This document shows positions 29,372 through 37,329 of a stretch of 64,000 bases of DNA, piece by piece. Where the stretch lies: positions 124,001-188,000 of the forward strand of contig NZ_CANLNS010000003.1 in NCBI RefSeq assembly GCF_947492715.1, read 5' to 3'. Position 1 is the stretch's first letter. Each line of letters starts with the position of its first letter. The notes below the pieces were generated by a model that saw only the letters and a program-made list of their open reading frames with translations, searched no databases and was not told the DNA's origin. This DNA comes from an uncultured Psychroserpens sp. (GTDB lineage: Bacteria > Bacteroidota > Bacteroidia > Flavobacteriales > Flavobacteriaceae). The position numbers and the translations under genes were made by a program.

Positions 29372-31279
29372 ATGCTTAACATTCATAATCTTTCTATTTC
29401 TTTTCAAGGCGAATATTTGTTTGAAGACATTACATTTAAACTGAGTCCAGGCGATCGTATTGGTCTTATTGGGAAAAATGGTGCAGGGAAATCAACAATG
29501 TTAAAAATCTTATCGAAGGAACTAGAACCAGACTCTGGGCAAATTGCAGCAGATAAAAATTTGAGCTTTGGTTTCTTAAAACAAGATATCGATTTCGTAT
29601 TTGGAAGGACAGTTTTAGAAGAGTCCTATGAAGCATTTGAAGAGATAAAAGCATTAGAAGCCAAAATGGAAGACGTTAATGCGCAACTTGCTGAACGTAC
29701 AGATTATGAAAGTGAAGGCTACAATCAATTAATGATAGATCTTAATGATATTCAGCATCAATACGAAATAGTAGGTGGCTATAACTATCAAGGCGAAACA
29801 GAAAAGATTTTACAAGGCCTTGGTTTTAAACGTGAAGACTTTAATAAACTTACCGATACATTTTCTGGAGGTTGGCGCATGCGTATTGAGTTGGCTAAGT
29901 TATTACTTCAAAATAACGATATTTTATTACTAGATGAGCCCACCAATCATTTAGATATCGAATCGATTATTTGGTTAGAAAGTTTTTTAAAGAGTTATTC
30001 GGGAGCTGTAGTAATTGTATCCCATGATAAGATGTTTCTAGACAATGTTACTAACCGAACGATAGAGATTTCTTTAGGAAGAATATATGACTACCCTAAA
30101 CCCTATTCTAAATTTTTAATCTTAAGAAATGAGATTAAAGCGCAGCAATTGGCATCTCAAAAAAATCAGCAGAAGCAAATAGAACAAACAGAAAAACTTA
30201 TTGAGAAGTTTAGAGCCAAAGCAAGTAAGGCTACAATGGCGCAATCGCTGATTAAGAAGTTAGATCGAATGGAGCGCATTGAAGTTGATGAAGATGATAA
30301 TAGTGTAATGACCTTGAATTTTCCTATTTCAGTAACACCAGGAAAAGTGGTTATAGAAGCAGAGCAAGTGTCTAAAAGTTATGATGACAATCATGTGCTA
30401 TCTCATATCAATTTAATGGTTGAACGCGATAGTAAAACAGCTTTTGTTGGGCAAAATGGCCAAGGGAAATCAACCCTAGCTAAAATTATCGTTGGAGAAA
30501 TTAAACATAAGGGACACCTCAAATTGGGGCATAATGTTCAGATAGGTTATTTTGCCCAGAACCAAGCAGAGTATCTCGATGGAAGTAAAACGGTTTTAGA
30601 TACGATGATTGATGCGGCAAATGAAACCAACAGAACTAAAGTTCGTGATATTTTAGGGTCGTTCTTATTTAGAGGAGATGAAGTAGAGAAATATGTGAGA
30701 GTATTATCTGGAGGTGAACGAAATAGGCTCGCCTTAGCAAAATTAATGTTGCAACCATTAAATGTTTTAGTAATGGATGAGCCAACAAATCATTTGGATA
30801 TTAAATCGAAAAATGTGCTTAAAGAAGCGCTCAAAAAATTTGAAGGCACACTAATTTTGGTATCGCATGATAGAGATTTCCTTCAAGGCTTAGCGAATAT
30901 AGTTTATGAATTTAAAGACCAAAAAATAAAAGAGTATTTGGGAGATATAGACTATTATTTAGAGCAACGAAATGTTGAAAATCTTCGTGAAGTAGAAAAG
31001 AGAACGGTTATTAAGGAAGCACCCAAAACATCCAATAAGCAATCTTACGAAGAGCAAAAAAAATTGAAATCTCTAAATAATAAGCTAAGTAATATAGAAT
31101 CAAAAATTAGTCAGTTAGAAAAAGACATAAAAGAAGATGATGTAGAATTGGCTACTAATTATGATGCTACGGTTGCAGATGACACCTTTTTTGATCGTTA
31201 CCAAGCTAAAAAGGAGAAGCTGGCGCAATTGATGACCGATTGGGAAGCGCTCCAATATGATCTAGAAAAATTATCATAA
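29372..31279 (+). CDS. ABC-F family ATPase
   Basis: The 635-residue protein has two ABC ATPase domains in tandem (Walker A GKNGAGKST and GQNGQGKST, signatures FSGGWRM and LSGGERN, Walker B LLLDEPTNHLD and LVMDEPTNHLD). A charged inter-domain linker with the ABC_tran_Xtn arm and a C-terminal coiled coil (about 575-635) complete it. There are no membrane helices. It belongs to the ribosome-associated ABC-F translation factors (Uup/EttA-like) rather than transporters. The ATG at 29372 is chosen over the upstream ATG at 29339 because the family begins MLNIHNLSISF. Confidence 0.92.
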   Translation: MLNIHNLSISFQGEYLFEDITFKLSPGDRIGLIGKNGAGKSTMLKILSKELEPDSGQIAADKNLSFGFLKQDIDFVFGRTVLEESYEAFEEIKALEAKMEDVNAQLAERTDYESEGYNQLMIDLNDIQHQYEIVGGYNYQGETEKILQGLGFKREDFNKLTDTFSGGWRMRIELAKLLLQNNDILLLDEPTNHLDIESIIWLESFLKSYSGAVVIVSHDKMFLDNVTNRTIEISLGRIYDYPKPYSKFLILRNEIKAQQLASQKNQQKQIEQTEKLIEKFRAKASKATMAQSLIKKLDRMERIEVDEDDNSVMTLNFPISVTPGKVVIEAEQVSKSYDDNHVLSHINLMVERDSKTAFVGQNGQGKSTLAKIIVGEIKHKGHLKLGHNVQIGYFAQNQAEYLDGSKTVLDTMIDAANETNRTKVRDILGSFLFRGDEVEKYVRVLSGGERNRLALAKLMLQPLNVLVMDEPTNHLDIKSKNVLKEALKKFEGTLILVSHDRDFLQGLANIVYEFKDQKIKEYLGDIDYYLEQRNVENLREVEKRTVIKEAPKTSNKQSYEEQKKLKSLNNKLSNIESKISQLEKDIKEDDVELATNYDATVADDTFFDRYQAKKEKLAQLMTDWEALQYDLEKLS

Positions 31280-31288
31280 ACTCTAAAT

Positions 31289-31471
31289 ATGGTAGAGCAG
31301 TTTTTTCAATGTCCATATTGTTGGGAATCCATCTCAATGCTTATTGATGTGTCGCAATCTCAACAGCGATATATAGAAGATTGTGAAGTATGTTGTAATC
31401 CAATTCAAGTACAAATAACTACTGAAAATCAGGAAATAACGGGTTTTGAAGCACAAAACATAGAGCAATAG
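31289..31471 (+). CDS. CPXCG motif cysteine-rich protein
   Basis: The 60-residue protein has a single zinc-ribbon-like domain with CPYC (8-11) and DCEVCCNP (about 34-41) cysteine pairs, matching the small CPXCG family. It probably binds zinc. The function is unknown. It starts 9 nt after the ABC-F stop and is likely co-transcribed. Confidence 0.85.
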   Translation: MVEQFFQCPYCWESISMLIDVSQSQQRYIEDCEVCCNPIQVQITTENQEITGFEAQNIEQ

Positions 31472-31546
31472 CTGTTTTGTAAATCACTGATATACAAAGA
31501 CTTAACAAATGCATTGTTAAAGAAAAGTGTATTTCATCGAAAATAA

Positions 31547-31577
31547 TTGTATTTCAACCGATATTCGGTTACTTTCG
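31547..31577 (+). promoter_or_regulatory. Promoter of the leucine-rich-repeat gene
   Basis: TTG (31547-31549), 20 nt, then TACTTTCG (31570-31577), one mismatch from TAnnTTTG. The predicted start is about 30 nt before the ATG at 31613. The upstream frame extension to 31547 runs through this promoter and is not coding. Confidence 0.5.
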
Positions 31578-31612
31578 TAGTAGAAATTGTTGCCCAAAAC
31601 AAATCTACTATT

Positions 31613-32527
31613 ATGAAAACCGCTAGAATAACATTGTTAATGTGTCTTGTTACCTTATTGTCCTTTGGTAGCATTTCAACAAAAGAAAAAGAGGCTTTAA
31701 AAGATTTATATGCCTCAACAAACGGACCTCTTTGGAGAACCACTTGGAACCTTGATGCCCCAGTTAAAACTTGGCATGGTGTTGTTGTTAAAGACGACAA
31801 AGTGATCGCCCTAAATCTAGAATTTAATGGATTAAGAGGAAAACTTCCAGAATCACTTGGTGACCTAATTCACCTAAAACATATCAATTTTTTTAGAAAT
31901 AAACTTACAGGAGCAATTCCAGTATCTATTAAAAACTTAAAATCTCTTGAGACTTTAAATATTGCATTTAATATGCTTAATGCACCATTACCAAATGAAA
32001 TTGGTGATTTAGAATCTTTGAGAAAATTAAAATTGTTTATGAATACTATTGATGGGGAAATTCCTGCTAGTATCGGACAATTATCAAACTTAAGTACCTT
32101 AGAGTTGTATAGTAATCAATTGAGTGGAGAATTACCAAGTACAATTGGTGGTTTGGTGAGCTTAAAGAAAATGATGCTAAGTAGTAATAAGTTATCTGGT
32201 AAATTACCATCTAGCATTTCTAATGCTAAAGATTTAAAAATATTAAGTGTATTTGATAATAATTTCTTCGGAATGTTGCCTAAATCAATTTGCAGCCTAG
32301 CTAGTTTAGAAGAGTTAGTTTTATCAGACAATGCATTTTACGGCAACTTGCCAACAGACATGGCTAGTTTAACGAATTTAAAAGTATTATTAATAGGAAA
32401 TAATGATTTTAAAGGAGAGCTAGTGCAATTGAAAAAGCAACTACCAAATCTTCAACAATTTGATTTTGTAAGTATGAAATCAGATGGTGTTATTGTAACC
32501 TTAGATGAAGATGAAGACGATAATTAA
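31613..32527 (+). CDS. Secreted leucine-rich-repeat protein
   Basis: The 304-residue protein has a signal peptide (MKTARITLLMCLVTLLSFG) and an N-terminal cap (EKEALKDLYASTNGPLW, then W-x-GV). About nine plant-type LRRs follow (LxxLxxLxLxxNxLxGxIPxxIGxL), and the tail is acidic (DEDEDDN). Such LRR solenoids mediate protein binding at the cell surface or outside the cell. No T9SS sorting domain is seen, so the Sec route to the periplasm or outer membrane is more likely. The ATG at 31613 is chosen because it gives the signal peptide; the longer frame opens with TTG. Confidence 0.85.
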   Translation: MKTARITLLMCLVTLLSFGSISTKEKEALKDLYASTNGPLWRTTWNLDAPVKTWHGVVVKDDKVIALNLEFNGLRGKLPESLGDLIHLKHINFFRNKLTGAIPVSIKNLKSLETLNIAFNMLNAPLPNEIGDLESLRKLKLFMNTIDGEIPASIGQLSNLSTLELYSNQLSGELPSTIGGLVSLKKMMLSSNKLSGKLPSSISNAKDLKILSVFDNNFFGMLPKSICSLASLEELVLSDNAFYGNLPTDMASLTNLKVLLIGNNDFKGELVQLKKQLPNLQQFDFVSMKSDGVIVTLDEDEDDN

Positions 32528-32556
32528 TTAACATAGAGTTTTAAATTAGTAAGTAG

Positions 32557-32590
32557 CTCTCAACATTTATATGTTGGGAGTTATTTTTTT
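32557..32590 (+). terminator. Rho-independent terminator after the LRR gene
   Basis: A 10-bp stem (CTCTCAACAT / ATGTTGGGAG, one G-U pair) with loop TTAT is followed by TTATTTTTTT. Confidence 0.85.
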
Positions 32591-32600
32591 AAGATTATTA

Positions 32601-32630
32601 TTGTAGGAATAAAAAAGGGTTGTATATTTG
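32601..32630 (+). promoter_or_regulatory. Promoter of the initiator tRNA gene
   Basis: TTG (32601-32603), exactly 19 nt, then TATATTTG (32623-32630): an ideal Bacteroidota promoter. The start would be near 32637, just before the tRNA at 32642. Confidence 0.75.
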
Positions 32631-32641
32631 CAGTCCAATAT

Positions 32642-32714
<73 letters not shown>

Positions 32715-32724
32715 CTACTAAAAC

Positions 32725-32762
32725 ACCCTAATTACTTATAATTAAAGTAGTTAGGGTTTTTT
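32725..32762 (+). terminator. Element-borne terminator behind the tRNA
   Basis: A 13-bp stem (32725-32737 with 32745-32757, one G-U pair) closes a seven-base loop and runs into six T. It replaces the tRNA's displaced native terminator. Confidence 0.85.
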
Positions 32763-32768
32763 GATTCT

Positions 32769-32794
32769 AAAATCTTCCCAAAATCTTCCCAAAA
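32769..32794 (+). repeat. Left-end doubled repeat (possible integrase arm site)
   Basis: Two tandem copies of AAAATCTTCCC followed by AAAA, 26 nt in all. An identical 26-nt block in the same orientation lies at 42030-42055, inside the opposite end. This is the expected pattern for arm-type integrase binding sites. Confidence 0.65.
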
Positions 32795-32812
32795 CAGGAA
32801 TGTTAGAGTTTT

Positions 32813-32832
32813 CTAATAAAGTTTTTTATTAG
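32813..32832. repeat. Inverted repeat in the left-end non-coding region
   Basis: CTAATAAA-GTTT-TTTATTAG, a perfect 8-bp stem in the 130-nt stretch between the left repeat and the first small gene. It may be a weak terminator for the minus-strand cassette or part of the recombination site. There is no clear U-tract. Confidence 0.35.
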
Positions 32833-32924
32833 GTGTCAGAGAAAATTCATTCCTAAATTTTAATGGGGGTGCACCTATAAAAAGATAGTTGGGTAGGGGC
32901 TTTGCAAATGGGAGGTTATTCGAT

Positions 32925-33089
32925 TTATCTATTTCTAAGATTACGCACTTTTTGGATTAGAACATCTACTTCTGCAATTCTTTCTTTTTGAAATTCTTTA
33001 GAAGGATAGTCCTCGTACTCCTCAAATGCTCTTTTTCTGTAGCTGAGAGCTTCTAGTATATCACTTATGTCTTTTCCTGTTAATTCCAT
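32925..33089 (-). CDS. 54-residue ORF at the 3' end of the cassette
   Basis: The ATG at 33089 lies 10 nt after the stop of the receiver-like gene on the same strand. The product begins MELTGKDISDILEALSYR and ends VLIQKVRNLRNR. It is strongly helical and charged, with a heptad-like pattern, and has no signal peptide. I do not recognise the family. The tight spacing and lack of an overlapping frame support a real gene, perhaps a small partner or antitoxin-like subunit (inference). Confidence 0.6.
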   Translation of the reverse strand: MELTGKDISDILEALSYRKRAFEEYEDYPSKEFQKERIAEVDVLIQKVRNLRNR

Positions 33090-33099
33090 AGTAGCAAAA

Positions 33100-34848
33100 T
33101 TAAAATTGTGAGAAATCTACGTCAAAGTCATTCCTAGATAAGTATTGCATAAAATTTTGAAGTAAATCTGTCGAATAAGGTTCTTTGTAGTTTTTGATTC
33201 TCTGAATACCGAAATCAAATGACTTATTTTGAGTGTTAAAAATGTTTCTCCCTCCTAATTTTAGTTCCTTAATACATTCAGGTGTTTTGAAAAACGGGGT
33301 CAATTTATCAACACTTCCTTTTAATTCCGTTGGTAATTGCGCTTTAATATCATTAAAAGCTACATAAGCATTACCCTGCTTTTTGAAAACCGAATGAATT
33401 TTGGTATATCTTTTAATTAAGGGAAAATGTATTAAAGGATTACTTATCTCAGTAATGCTTAAATCCATTTTAGCTATCCCATCATCATTAAATACACATA
33501 AGTCCATAATATCTAAGGAAACTGTTTTAAAATTAGGGAAATCGGCATAAGTTCTTGTTTCTGGAGATATACTTCTTAGCTTGCAATATCTTACAGTAGA
33601 TAATTCTTTATCTTCTCTTGATTTATCTACTAGAGGAACTATAAAGGCTTTATTGTAATCATAATTTCTTTTTCCACTTTTTCTAATAGCAAGATTACAG
33701 GGTTGAGAAAGTAGAATATATTTTTTTTGACCAATCTGAAATATATCTCCGTTTGAAATTGGAAAATATAATTTGTTTATGATGTCTTTTTCATAATATA
33801 CCTCTCTTTTGTGTATAGCTATTGCATTCTGGTCTTTGTGAGGGAATTGATAACCAGTTTCCTCAAAGTCTAAATCTCTAATTTTAGACATTGAAGTTTC
33901 AAAAGAACTTTTAGTTGCATCATCTGTAAAAAGCTTGTAATTGGAATAATTTTGAAGAATCTTATGCAATCTAAACAATGAATTAGCTTCCCAAATACCT
34001 TCGTGTACTGATGCTTTCTGAACTATTAGATTAAAAGTCTTTGGCGATAGTGATTTCAGTTCTTCAATTGCTTCTGTAAAGCTATTTTCTAAAATTGATA
34101 TTGATTTGTCTTTTAGGTCTTCAATGTATTTAAGTGATATAATATTCTTTATCCCTTCGGCAAAAGCTGCAAGTTGTGGGTCAAATGCAAATCTCTTCTT
34201 TGAAATAGTATAAAATAATTTAGCATCAACATCGTAAGTTGAAGAATAAGTAAATCTAGTTTCGTCTTCATCTTCTATACTATATTTATGTGAGAAGATG
34301 CCACAGCAAACCTTCTCATTAAAATCGCTCTCTATTATTAGTTTTGCCAAATGAACTCCGTTAGATTCACCATTTTTACCAGACCAATTTTCAAACTCAA
34401 AGTCAAATAAACATAAATGCTTTTCACCATCCTCTAAACTTTCTAATTCATCTTTATGTTTAGCAACCCATTCGTCAGGTGTAAATAGTTCTACAATATC
34501 ACCTAAAACTTGTTTAATTTCCAAAGCAGGTATTATATTGGAACTAATATCATTATCTATATATGAGCATATTCTTTGCAATGAAATAGTCTGGTCATTA
34601 TTTTTCCAATATTCATTTATTTGCGTTTCGAATACTGGGTCAGGAGAAGTCCACTTTATATTAGAAAATTCAGGATAATCTGTTGCACTAGGAGGATTAC
34701 CACTAAACTTAACAGCTTTCATTTGACCTATGAAAAACTGCTTTTGCTCATTGGTGTCAAATTTATCATCAACATAAAGTATTTTCTTTATATTTTCTTT
34801 TTTAAGCAGGCTTTTAATAGAGTTAATAGCTTTTTCTGTTTCCTCCAT
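33100..34848 (-). CDS. Receiver-like protein with large insertion and unknown C-terminal domain
   Basis: The 582-residue soluble protein starts with receiver-domain landmarks separated by a long insert. The acidic pair Asp27-Asp28 is in KKILYVDDKF. A phospho-acceptor-like Asp149 is in CLFDFEFE. Ser186 is in GIFSHKYS and Lys217/218 in TISKKRF. Between the first and second landmarks lie about 120 residues instead of the usual 30. The C-terminal 340 residues contain a beta-rich segment (GDIFQIGQKKYILLSQPCNLAIR, listed here by its ends GDIFQIG and SQPCNL) of no family I recognise. The stop of the kinase-like gene is 2 nt upstream. I infer it receives a signal from that protein and may be the output component. 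Confidence 0.7.
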   Translation of the reverse strand: MEETEKAINSIKSLLKKENIKKILYVDDKFDTNEQKQFFIGQMKAVKFSGNPPSATDYPEFSNIKWTSPDPVFETQINEYWKNNDQTISLQRICSYIDNDISSNIIPALEIKQVLGDIVELFTPDEWVAKHKDELESLEDGEKHLCLFDFEFENWSGKNGESNGVHLAKLIIESDFNEKVCCGIFSHKYSIEDEDETRFTYSSTYDVDAKLFYTISKKRFAFDPQLAAFAEGIKNIISLKYIEDLKDKSISILENSFTEAIEELKSLSPKTFNLIVQKASVHEGIWEANSLFRLHKILQNYSNYKLFTDDATKSSFETSMSKIRDLDFEETGYQFPHKDQNAIAIHKREVYYEKDIINKLYFPISNGDIFQIGQKKYILLSQPCNLAIRKSGKRNYDYNKAFIVPLVDKSREDKELSTVRYCKLRSISPETRTYADFPNFKTVSLDIMDLCVFNDDGIAKMDLSITEISNPLIHFPLIKRYTKIHSVFKKQGNAYVAFNDIKAQLPTELKGSVDKLTPFFKTPECIKELKLGGRNIFNTQNKSFDFGIQRIKNYKEPYSTDLLQNFMQYLSRNDFDVDFSQF

Positions 34849-34850
34849 AT

Positions 34851-37322
34851 TTATTCACTAACGTTATTAAGGTTAAGGGAAAAGATATACTTATTACTAA
34901 ATTCATTTCTTTTCGGTTCCAATACAATCGAACAACCTGATGAGTCTAACAATTGTTGAGTAATAAAAAGACCTAACCCTCTTCCTTTAGCTTTTGGTTT
35001 CATAGTAGCGAAAGGTTCAAATACTTGGTTTTCAATTGAATTTGAAACTCCATATCCGTTGTCACTTATTGAAACCCAGGGCTTACTTATCTTGATTCGG
35101 ATTTCAGCCTTAAATTGAGATTCTTTTAATTGCTTTTCATTTAGCCAGTATTCAGAATTGTTTAATAAATTATCTATGACTTGTGTTAGTTTACCTTTAT
35201 TAATTCTTATTAAGAAATCTTCTATCACTTCAACACTAAATTTTATGTTTTTTGTTGAGAAGCGATTATTGTAATATTCTTCTTCTTCCTTAAAATACTG
35301 ACTCAATTTAAATGAATCTCTTTTTTCTTTGTTGTATTTTAATGATGGGTCTAAATGTTTTAGTTGAACCTTTAAGCCATTTACAGTTGAATTAATGTAT
35401 TCAATTAATACAAAAATATCAGAGTCAGTTAGGTTGTTGTTTTTAAGTTTTTTACTGTAAAACATCGACCTTTCATTAAGTCGTTCTGCAATAGTTGCAA
35501 ACTCGTGACTAACAGCCTCTGCTGTTAAACCTAAACTTGCTAATTCAGCAAAATTTTCTAATTGTTCTTCTAAGATTTCAATTTTCGGTTCAAGAATGTT
35601 TATCACATCCTCTATTTTTTCTGTTTTGCTAATTATCGAATTTGCCTTTTTTAATGCAGATTCTGCTTTATCTATATCAGCGAGTATTAACTCAATTGAT
35701 TTAGCAATTTTAGCTGTTTCTGGAGTGGATAAAAGGCTAGAGGAAGAATTTTCCTTGTGTATTTTTGTTAATTCACTTTTTGTATTGCTAAGACCTTTTT
35801 CTGCTTTTTTGCTCTCTTCAATATTTTCTTTTGCTTCCTGAGCAATTGATTTTCCTGTTTGAACAGCCTGTGATTGTGTCTTTATAGAACTCTTTTCAGT
35901 TTTAAACTCTCTTATAAATGAATTATAGTCTCTTCGAACATCGTTTAAGTAAGAGTTTATCCTATCTCTTATAAAATAAGCAAGTAGTACAAAATTGTCA
36001 GAATAAGGATTCGTAATGAATCCCTGTCTATCAGTTTTGTCAGTTAAATTTTTATTTACTCCTTCATCAATTAAGAAATAGCCAATCACATTTCCTGGTC
36101 TTAACGAATAAAATGACTTGCCAGTAGTTTTGTCATCTCCCAATTTTAACCAATCTCGACTATTTTCAAAGCCATAAGGTAAAACAGCAAATCCATTCCT
36201 ATATATTTTAACTCCTAATTGGTTGAGAGCAAATGCTTTGTAATTCTTTATTCCATCAAAAACATTTTTTATACTTTCGTCTCCTTCTAGCCATTTGTCT
36301 AATAAATAGTCATTCAATTTCCCTTTGAAGTTGCCTGGGTTGGCAATATCTCCATCTAAATAGTGTAGTTCTGGTATTTCATTCAGATGAAAAGATTTCT
36401 CAAATGAAAAAATAAACTTTTCATTTTTAGATTTTTTAATGTATTCTCTACCCTTTTTCGATAAAAGATACTCTGCAAATTTTGCTCCATTATCTGGTAA
36501 GAGATATTCGTAGTAGTCTTCCCTTTTTAAATTTTGACCAAGAAACTTTTCAAGTTTGGTATCTCCCTTTATAGTTAGTTTACTTTCTTTAAATTCGAAC
36601 GAATAACTCGCTATGGCTAATTCATTTAAAGCTAATTGAGTTTTTTCTAGGTCAATATTTTCATTATTCAACTTTAAATAAACATTGAAAGGGTGCTTAT
36701 TATTCTCCTTATATGGAGAAATCAATTGTATTATTTGAGCTTTGAATCTTTCAAGATTTGTACCTTTCCATACTGAATTATCTCTTAAACCTGAAAGGAC
36801 AATTTTTGTTCCTTTATTGTTAATTTTGAAAGACTCATTCTGAACTGTAACTTTACTTAGGGTGGACGTTGTTTCAAAATCCTTCCAATTAAAACCTACG
36901 TGTATTCCGTTATTATTTTCTTTTTTTGTGTATAATTCACAAACATCTGCAAGTCTTTGGGTGCTTAATCTACCTAATCCTTTATCTCCGAGTGGAGTGC
37001 GTTTCTTTTTTGTTTTTTTACCTAATTTTTTAAAGCTTCTTTTAGTGGATGCAGAAATCACAAGCCAGGAATTAATTATGGTTGATTCATCCATACCATC
37101 CCCATCATCCTCTACAACTATGTAACCTTTTTTTCCTGAGTAAAATAATTCGTCAGATGAATATTCATCGGTAGAGTTTATTTCAATCGAAACATAAGAT
37201 GAGTCAGCATCATAAGAATTTTTAATCAATTCCATAAGAGCTGTCACTTCATCTGGAACTAACTCTTCTCCAAGTTGTTTAACAATATGCGGAGTTATGT
37301 CAAATTTATATTCATTACTCAT
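34851..37322 (-). CDS. Dual GHKL ATPase: MORC/Hsp90-like N-terminus fused to a histidine kinase core
   Basis: The 823-residue cytoplasmic protein has two ATP-binding GHKL modules. The first (about 1-200) is MORC/MutL/Hsp90-like: N-box ELIKNSYDAD (31-40), G1 EDDGDGMDE (71-79) and G2 GDKGLGRLS (112-120). After a middle region and a long coiled coil (about 470-595) comes a kinase core: H-box with His606 in AVSHEFATI, N-box DNLLNN (717-722), G1 DNGYG (754-758) and G2 GRGLGL (780-785). There is no membrane helix or PAS domain, so the stimulus is probably intracellular. It sits 7 nt after the methyltransferase and 2 nt before the receiver-like gene. Confidence 0.85.
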   Translation of the reverse strand: MSNEYKFDITPHIVKQLGEELVPDEVTALMELIKNSYDADSSYVSIEINSTDEYSSDELFYSGKKGYIVVEDDGDGMDESTIINSWLVISASTKRSFKKLGKKTKKKRTPLGDKGLGRLSTQRLADVCELYTKKENNNGIHVGFNWKDFETTSTLSKVTVQNESFKINNKGTKIVLSGLRDNSVWKGTNLERFKAQIIQLISPYKENNKHPFNVYLKLNNENIDLEKTQLALNELAIASYSFEFKESKLTIKGDTKLEKFLGQNLKREDYYEYLLPDNGAKFAEYLLSKKGREYIKKSKNEKFIFSFEKSFHLNEIPELHYLDGDIANPGNFKGKLNDYLLDKWLEGDESIKNVFDGIKNYKAFALNQLGVKIYRNGFAVLPYGFENSRDWLKLGDDKTTGKSFYSLRPGNVIGYFLIDEGVNKNLTDKTDRQGFITNPYSDNFVLLAYFIRDRINSYLNDVRRDYNSFIREFKTEKSSIKTQSQAVQTGKSIAQEAKENIEESKKAEKGLSNTKSELTKIHKENSSSSLLSTPETAKIAKSIELILADIDKAESALKKANSIISKTEKIEDVINILEPKIEILEEQLENFAELASLGLTAEAVSHEFATIAERLNERSMFYSKKLKNNNLTDSDIFVLIEYINSTVNGLKVQLKHLDPSLKYNKEKRDSFKLSQYFKEEEEYYNNRFSTKNIKFSVEVIEDFLIRINKGKLTQVIDNLLNNSEYWLNEKQLKESQFKAEIRIKISKPWVSISDNGYGVSNSIENQVFEPFATMKPKAKGRGLGLFITQQLLDSSGCSIVLEPKRNEFSNKYIFSLNLNNVSE

Positions 37323-37329
37323 TCCTCAA

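Noticed and set aside
31547-31612. N-terminal extension of the LRR protein
   Set aside because: It begins with TTG, overlaps the promoter and would bury the signal peptide.
32769-32794. CRISPR-like array
   Set aside because: Only two 11-nt units without spacers, and no cas genes; better explained as integrase sites.
34621-34959. 112-residue plus-strand ORF between the receiver-like and kinase-like genes
   Set aside because: It overlaps both real genes on the other strand; composition is low-complexity and no domain is visible.
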